Below, one piece after another: positions 60,301 to 64,000 of a stretch of DNA of 64,000 nt (positions are counted from its first letter, which is position 1; each line of letters starts with the position of its first letter). This DNA comes from Mixophyes australis (lineage: Eukaryota > Chordata > Amphibia > Anura > Limnodynastidae). The stretch is from NCBI GenBank assembly GCA_036250195.1, contig JAVHZZ010000006.1:184523350-184587349 (forward strand), given 5' to 3'. The notes beneath the pieces were generated by a model. It searched no databases. It was not told the DNA's origin and was given only the letters and a program-made list of their open reading frames with translations. A program made the translations under genes and the position numbers.

Positions 60301-60546
60301 GGTGATATGCGCACACACACACTTTCTCCCCTCCCCATCGGACACACGGACACTTTTGTTCCGACAAATGTGACTCGTAAGAACATACCAGATTTTTATG
60401 CTGAGCATATCAGCAAGTTCCCCTGGATTGATTAGCCTTGAGTAGCTTTGTGGAGACCTCAAAGTTTGCCCCTACTACGACTCAGGTCCCCACAGTGTTT
60501 GGTGTGTAATCTGGTCAATGTCCCCACAAGCATATGAATACAAGTA
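57341..60546 (-). mobile_element. Tyrosine-recombinase transposon (Crypton-like), decayed, in a CA microsatellite
   Basis: About 3.2 kb. The left end ACTTGTTTTTATTGCATCGT and the complement of the right end ACTTGTATTCATATGCTTGT are imperfect inverted repeats of about 26-30 bp, both continuing to GTG-GGAC. Both sides are bordered by (CA)n in the same orientation on plus, which is expected if the microsatellite was the target rather than part of the inverted repeats. The interior codes on the minus strand for a tyrosine recombinase (see 58229-60180). Calling it Crypton-like is an inference from the enzyme type; the family name was not checked. Confidence 0.65.
58229..60180 (-). pseudogene. Tyrosine recombinase pseudogene with N-terminal zinc-finger-like motif
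   Basis: Read from high to low coordinates. An acidic Ser-rich linker (about 60175-59990; EESGSDTSDDAPLP) is followed by a C-x2-C-x9-H-x4-H motif, YCMYCEKPLLKIARHMEHVH (about 59870). A large helical region (59459-58992) contains MRLSS-free segments such as KLREMGRLLLQARR and YEVRWNELISLAAL. Then comes the catalytic domain: ILFSRRREGEV (first catalytic Arg, about 58840-58815), NLRKHIATLSKV (second Arg) and LADFLGHEISVHRQYYR (His, His-x-Arg and Tyr, about 58400-58350). The order Arg ... LRxHxAT ... LGHxxxxHR..Y is that of phage-integrase-type recombinases. Several stops and frameshifts (for example near 58690 and 59930) show it is dead. I recognise the protein as resembling many unnamed vertebrate and invertebrate predicted proteins, without a firm name. 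Confidence 0.75.
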
Positions 60547-60548
60547 CA

Positions 60549-60576
60549 CCGACACACACACATACACACACACACA

Positions 60577-60616
<40 letters not shown>
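60549..60616. repeat. (CA)n microsatellite, right flank of the recombinase element
   Basis: GACACACACACATACACAC and so on, about 65 bp, interrupted by two CATA units. Confidence 0.95.
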
Positions 60617-60618
<2 letters not shown>

Positions 60619-60869
60619 CACAACACAATGAAGATAACAATTGCATAACTAAGGAACCTGACTGTATAGGACCAAAAATACATATTGTCACATATAAGAG
60701 TTATGAATGACATTTGTAGATCTATCTATAACATTTCAGTAATTTAACAAAAAATAATTTGTCATTAGGTGTGGTGTGACAGCAAAAAAAAAATTTTGTG
60801 CACAGCAGACTTCATGGGCCTGATTCATTAAGGGACGGAAACGGCGATTTTGTGCATATAATCCAAACA

Positions 60870-61278
60870 ATTAGGCTGGGTACATGGGAGTGTTTTCAGC
60901 CAACTATAAGGCCAATCAAACGATAAGCGACTGTTCACCCCGATATCGTTGCAACGATGAACGATTATTATTCCAAAGCACATTGTATAGTTTCATTTGA
61001 TTTTTAAATGTCATTCAACGATGGAACAATATCGTTCCAGTTCTGCTTATGATTCACTCATGACCGGCAGTGTCCATAGATCTCTATGGAGTGTGCATAG
61101 ACATGATTTTTCAGCCGACGATTATAACAGATGAAGAGCACATATCTGAAGGTAAATTGTGTAAAATGTGTTTAGTGTGTACAAATGAATTGGTATGCTG
61201 ATCAGTAAACTTTCTTTTTTAATCGTTGGTAAAATCGTTAAGGATATTGCATCGGGAGAAATTGTGTATAGTGTGTAC
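60870..61278. mobile_element. MITE (GCTGGGTACA ends) interrupted by a hAT insertion
   Basis: Begins GGCTGGGTACATGGGAGTG and proceeds through TCCAAAGCACATTGTATAG and CATATCTGAAGGTAAATTG to AATTGTGTATAGTGTGTAC. This matches the complete 53992-54525 copy almost to its far end (GTGTGTACCCAGCC). The last bases are missing because the hAT element starts there. One end of the GGGCCTGATTCATTAAGG hairpin family lies just left, at 60816. Confidence 0.75.
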
Positions 61279-61594
61279 TAGTGATGTGCACCGGCGACTT
61301 TTGGTGTCTCGTGTTTTGTGTTTTGGATTCAGATTTGCTTGAGGTTTTTGGTTCGGATTTGTTTCGCAAAACACCTGCCGAAAGGTTTTGGTTCGGATTT
61401 AAGGTTTTGGATTCGGATTTTTTTTTAAAAAAAGCATAAAAAGTTCAAAAATCAAGTTTTTGGGCTTATTTTCACTCCTACGCTATTATTAACCTCAATA
61501 ACATTCAATAACAATCATTTCCACTAATTTACAGTGTATTCTGAACACCTCACAATATTGTTATTAGTCCAAAACGTTGCAACGATGTATCTTT

Positions 61595-62445
61595 CTGGAC
61601 TGCGTAGTGGAATGGTCCCCACAATTTAATAAGAAAACCATCAACTGGTCTTAATTACACCAAAAATTGTACCTGGACTGCGTAGAGGAGTGGTCACCAC
61701 AATATAATTTAAAAACCCTCAAATGGTCTGAATCCCACCAAAAATTGTACCTGGACTGCGTAGAGGAGTGGTCACCACAATATAATTTAAAAACTCTCAA
61801 ATGGTCTGAATCCCACCAAAAATTGTACCTGGACTGCGTAGAGGAGTGGTCCCCACAATATAATAAGAAAACCGGCATCAACTGGTCTTAATTACACCAA
61901 AAATTGTACCTGGACTGCGTAGACGAGTGGTCACCACAATATAATAAGAAAACTATCAACTGGTCTTAATTACACCAAAAATTGGATCTGGACTGCGTAG
62001 AGGAGTTGTCACCACAATATAATAAGAAAACCATCAACTGCTCTTAATTACACCAAAAATTGTACCTGGACTGCGTAGAGGAGTGGTCACCACAATATAA
62101 TTTAAATAACCCTCAAATGGTCTGAATCCCACCAAAAATTGTACCTGGACTGCGTAGAGGAGTGGTCACCACAATATAATTTAAAAACCCTCAAATGGTC
62201 TGAATCCCACCAAAAATTGTACCTGGACTGCGTAGAGGAGTGGTCCCCACAATATAATAAGAAAACCGGCATCAACTGGTCTTAATTACACCAAAAATTG
62301 TATCTGGACTGCGTAGAGGAGTGGTCCCTACAATATAATAAGAAAACCATCAACTGGTCTTAATTACACAAAAAATTGTATCTGGACTGCGTAGAGGAGT
62401 GGTCCCCACAACATAATAAAAAAACCCTCAACTGGTCTCAATTCC
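61595..62445. repeat. Minisatellite 1 in the hAT element, period about 79 bp, 11 units
   Basis: CTGGACTGCGTAGAGGAGTG recurs at about 61595, 61672, 61751, 61829, 61910, 61988, 62067, 62146, 62223, 62304 and 62383. Each unit continues CACAATATAAT, then either TTAAAAACCCTCAAATGGTC or AAGAAAACCATCAACTGGTC, then CACCAAAAATTGTA. The two unit types alternate irregularly in short blocks. Confidence 0.95.
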
Positions 62446-62539
62446 AGGGAACAGATGGCGGACACCGAATGGACGTCTAAAACCAACATAGCAGTTAAGG
62501 GCGCAGTTCCTCTTTTTTGTGACTGCACAAACAATTACC

Positions 62540-63045
62540 GTAGTAATAGAAATGACAGGGTTTTTTTTGTTTTAAATATAGAAAGAAAGAAGGTAGTACT
62601 AGAAATGGCAGTTATTTAGTTTCTTTTAAATAGAGAAAGAAAGAAAGTAGTACTAGAAATGGCAGGTTTTTGTTTTGTTTTAAATATAGAAAAAAAGAAG
62701 GTAGTACTAGAAATGGCAGTTATTTAGTTTCTTTTAAATAAAGAAAGAAAGTAGTACTAGAAATGGCAGTTTTTTTTGTTTTAAATATAGAAAGAAAGAA
62801 GGTAGTACTAGAAATGGCAGTTATTTCGTTTCTTTTAAATAGAGAAAGAAAGAAAGTAGTACTAGAAATGGCAGGTTTTTTTTGTTTTAAATATAGAAAG
62901 AAAGAAGGTAGTACTAGAAATGGCAGTTATTTCGTTTCTTTTAAATAGAGAAAGAAAGAAAGTAGTACTAGAAATGGCAGTTTTTTGTTTTTTTTTTAAA
63001 TAGAGAAAGAAAGAAGGTATCAATAGAAATGGCAGTTCCTCTTTT
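62540..63045. repeat. Minisatellite 2 in the hAT element, period about 54 bp
   Basis: GTACTAGAAATGGCAG recurs about every 50-55 bp (62602, 62656, 62710, 62760, 62811 and on to 63026). The following segment alternates between TTATTTAGTTTCTTTTAAAT and TTTTTTGTTTTAAATATAG, giving a higher-order dimer of about 107 bp. Each unit includes a GAAAGAAAGAA purine run. Open frames through it are repeat artefacts. Confidence 0.93.
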
Positions 63046-63094
63046 TTGGAACTGCACAAACAGTGATGAAAATGAAGGTGGAGCTGGTGGCATG

Positions 63095-63553
63095 TCACAA
63101 TCTCCTGACCAGCAGGTCTTTGCACTGCTGTAGACTTGTGTCCGCCGGAAACAGAGACACAACATACACTTTAAACCGAGGATCGAGAACGGTGGGCAGA
63201 ATGTATTCCTCTGACTTTAAAAGACTGACCACCTTCGGATCCTGGCAAAGCGTACGAAGGGCTTCATCCACAAGAGCTACATGCTTGGTGGAATCGCAAT
63301 GGTGTACCAGCTCCTCCCTCACTTTCTCCAGCTGCTTCTGCAAAAGCCTGATCAGGGGAATCACCTGACTCAAGCTGGCAGTGTCGGAACTGACTTCTCG
63401 TGTGGCAAGTTCAAATGGCTGCAGAACCTTGCACAACACAGAAATCATTCTCCAGTGCGCTTGACTCAGGCGCATCCCCACTCCTTTTCCTATGTCGTAG
63501 GTGGCTGTGTAGGCTTGAATGGCCTTTTGATGCTCCTCCATCCTCTGCAGCAT
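63095..63553 (-). pseudogene. hAT-family transposase fragment (ZBED/Charlie-like)
   Basis: An open frame of 152 aa on the minus strand. It reads HWRMISVLCKVLQPFELATR, then SLSQVIPLIRLLQKQLEKV and later YILPTVLDPRFK. This is the family's 'W..i..l..vL.pf..aT...s...s.viP.i..l...l ... at.LDPRfK' block in the RNase H-like domain region. The C-terminal dimerisation region is not found downstream: the frame ends in VRRL and minisatellite 2 follows. The N-terminal part should lie at higher coordinates, beyond the window. Probably a decayed or partial gene. Confidence 0.8.
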
Positions 63554-64000
63554 ATAGAGGGTGGAGTTCTAGCACGTCACTACCTCTAGTAAATTTAGAT
63601 TGCAAGGCTTGTAAATACTTTGAAGATAAAAAAGCAGGCTGCACAGACTGTGGAGCTAGAAAGTGAAATTAAATGGACCATGTTACTTTGGTGGCTATCT
63701 ATGCCCCCCCCCCTCCCCTGCCCTACACTTGTAGTTGAATATAAAAAAAGCAGCCTGCATAGACTGTAGAACTAGAAATTCAAATATACAAAGAAATGGA
63801 CAAAGGCAGTTTGGTATCTGTCTGCATCAGATCCCCTCTCCACTAGGAGTAAAATAGAAAACTATTCAGCCGTTATATAATCTAGAATATAAATAGAAAT
63901 TGAGAAAGGAAATTTGGTATCTGTCTGCATCATAATCATCAACATCCTCCTCAGCGCCAGCTACATCAATATCCTCCTCCCGGTGTACAAAATTCACACC
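63554..64000. other. Internal hAT sequence up to the window edge
   Basis: The phrase TTTGGTATCTGTCTGCATCA occurs twice (63811-63830 and 63912-63931). AAGCAGGCTGCACAGACTGTGGAGCTAG and a variant also recur, shown here in part (about 63632 and 63751). No open frame continues the transposase through it, so it may be an intron or a decayed part. Confidence 0.45.

Larger units (their letters stand above)
61279..64000 (-). mobile_element. hAT transposon, left part (continues past the window)
   Basis: Starts TAGTGATGTGCACCGGCGAC inside a MITE and continues with a TTTTGGTTCGGATTT-rich subterminal region. The CCTACGCTATTATTAACCTC segment is shared with 22104-22873 (complement) and 37122-37500. Two minisatellites and then a hAT transposase frame on the minus strand follow. 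The other terminus is not in the window, so the target duplication could not be checked. Confidence 0.75.

Noticed and set aside
59073..60435. Plus-strand open frames of 77-157 aa over the recombinase element
   Set aside because: They are shadows of the minus-strand recombinase coding region and have no recognisable domains.
61595..63045. Regularly spaced repeats considered as a CRISPR-like array
   Set aside because: Units are contiguous minisatellites without unique spacers, in a eukaryotic transposon context.

Overview
The window looks like nuclear DNA of a vertebrate, most probably a frog or toad. It is AT-rich and intron-rich, dense in Tc1/mariner, hAT, L2/CR1-like, L1-like, Tx1-like, Helitron and hairpin MITE copies, and carries part of a tandem type I (acidic) keratin cluster. 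The anuran assignment is an inference from the keratin head/tail style and the repeat mix. No rRNA, tRNA, CRISPR or bacterial-type operon was seen.

All keratin units lie on the minus strand, so transcription runs from high to low coordinates. Gene A (52004 to 47475) has all eight exons, a TATA box and a poly(A) signal, but exon 5 carries one extra base. Unit B (34847 to 31144) has only exons 2-6, with no head exon, no tail and a broken exon 6, so it is a pseudogene remnant. Gene C (20157 to 8142) is complete and predicted intact (8 exons, 504 aa), with long introns packed with transposons. Unit D (5775 to 3177) is a segmental duplicate of C's promoter and exons 1-3, lying 3' of C. It is broken by a frameshift, a lost splice donor and a lost splice acceptor. 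A, C and D all have a TATA box 84-85 bp upstream of the ATG. The shared exon sizes (83, 157, 162, 126 and 218 nt for exons 2-6) are the family's conserved intermediate-filament gene structure.

Region by region: 1-2112 is a decayed LINE split by a tandem-repeat block. 2117-6555 is the D duplication. 8028-20250 is gene C, with a 1.56 kb Tc1-like element in intron 4 and hAT and hairpin MITEs in other introns. 20.8-31 kb is transposon-rich: a hAT element with 8-bp target duplications, L2 and L1 LINE pieces, a hairpin MITE, a U2 snRNA-derived repeat and a second Tc1-like element. 31-35 kb is keratin B. 35-47 kb is repeats: hAT MITE, AT microsatellite, Tx1-like LINE, copia-like scrap and a duplicated Helitron helicase fragment. 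47.4-52.1 kb is keratin A. 52-64 kb is again mobile DNA: a LINE end, a Tc1 remnant, a decayed tyrosine-recombinase transposon inserted between CA microsatellites, and at the right edge a hAT element that has jumped into a MITE and contains two minisatellites.

The only genes likely to make product are keratin C and, if its extra base is an assembly error, keratin A. They would supply acidic partners for type II keratins in epithelial intermediate filaments. The most unusual items are the tyrosine-recombinase element with terminal inverted repeats in a CA microsatellite, the nested hAT with internal minisatellites, and the split-by-duplication keratin locus.
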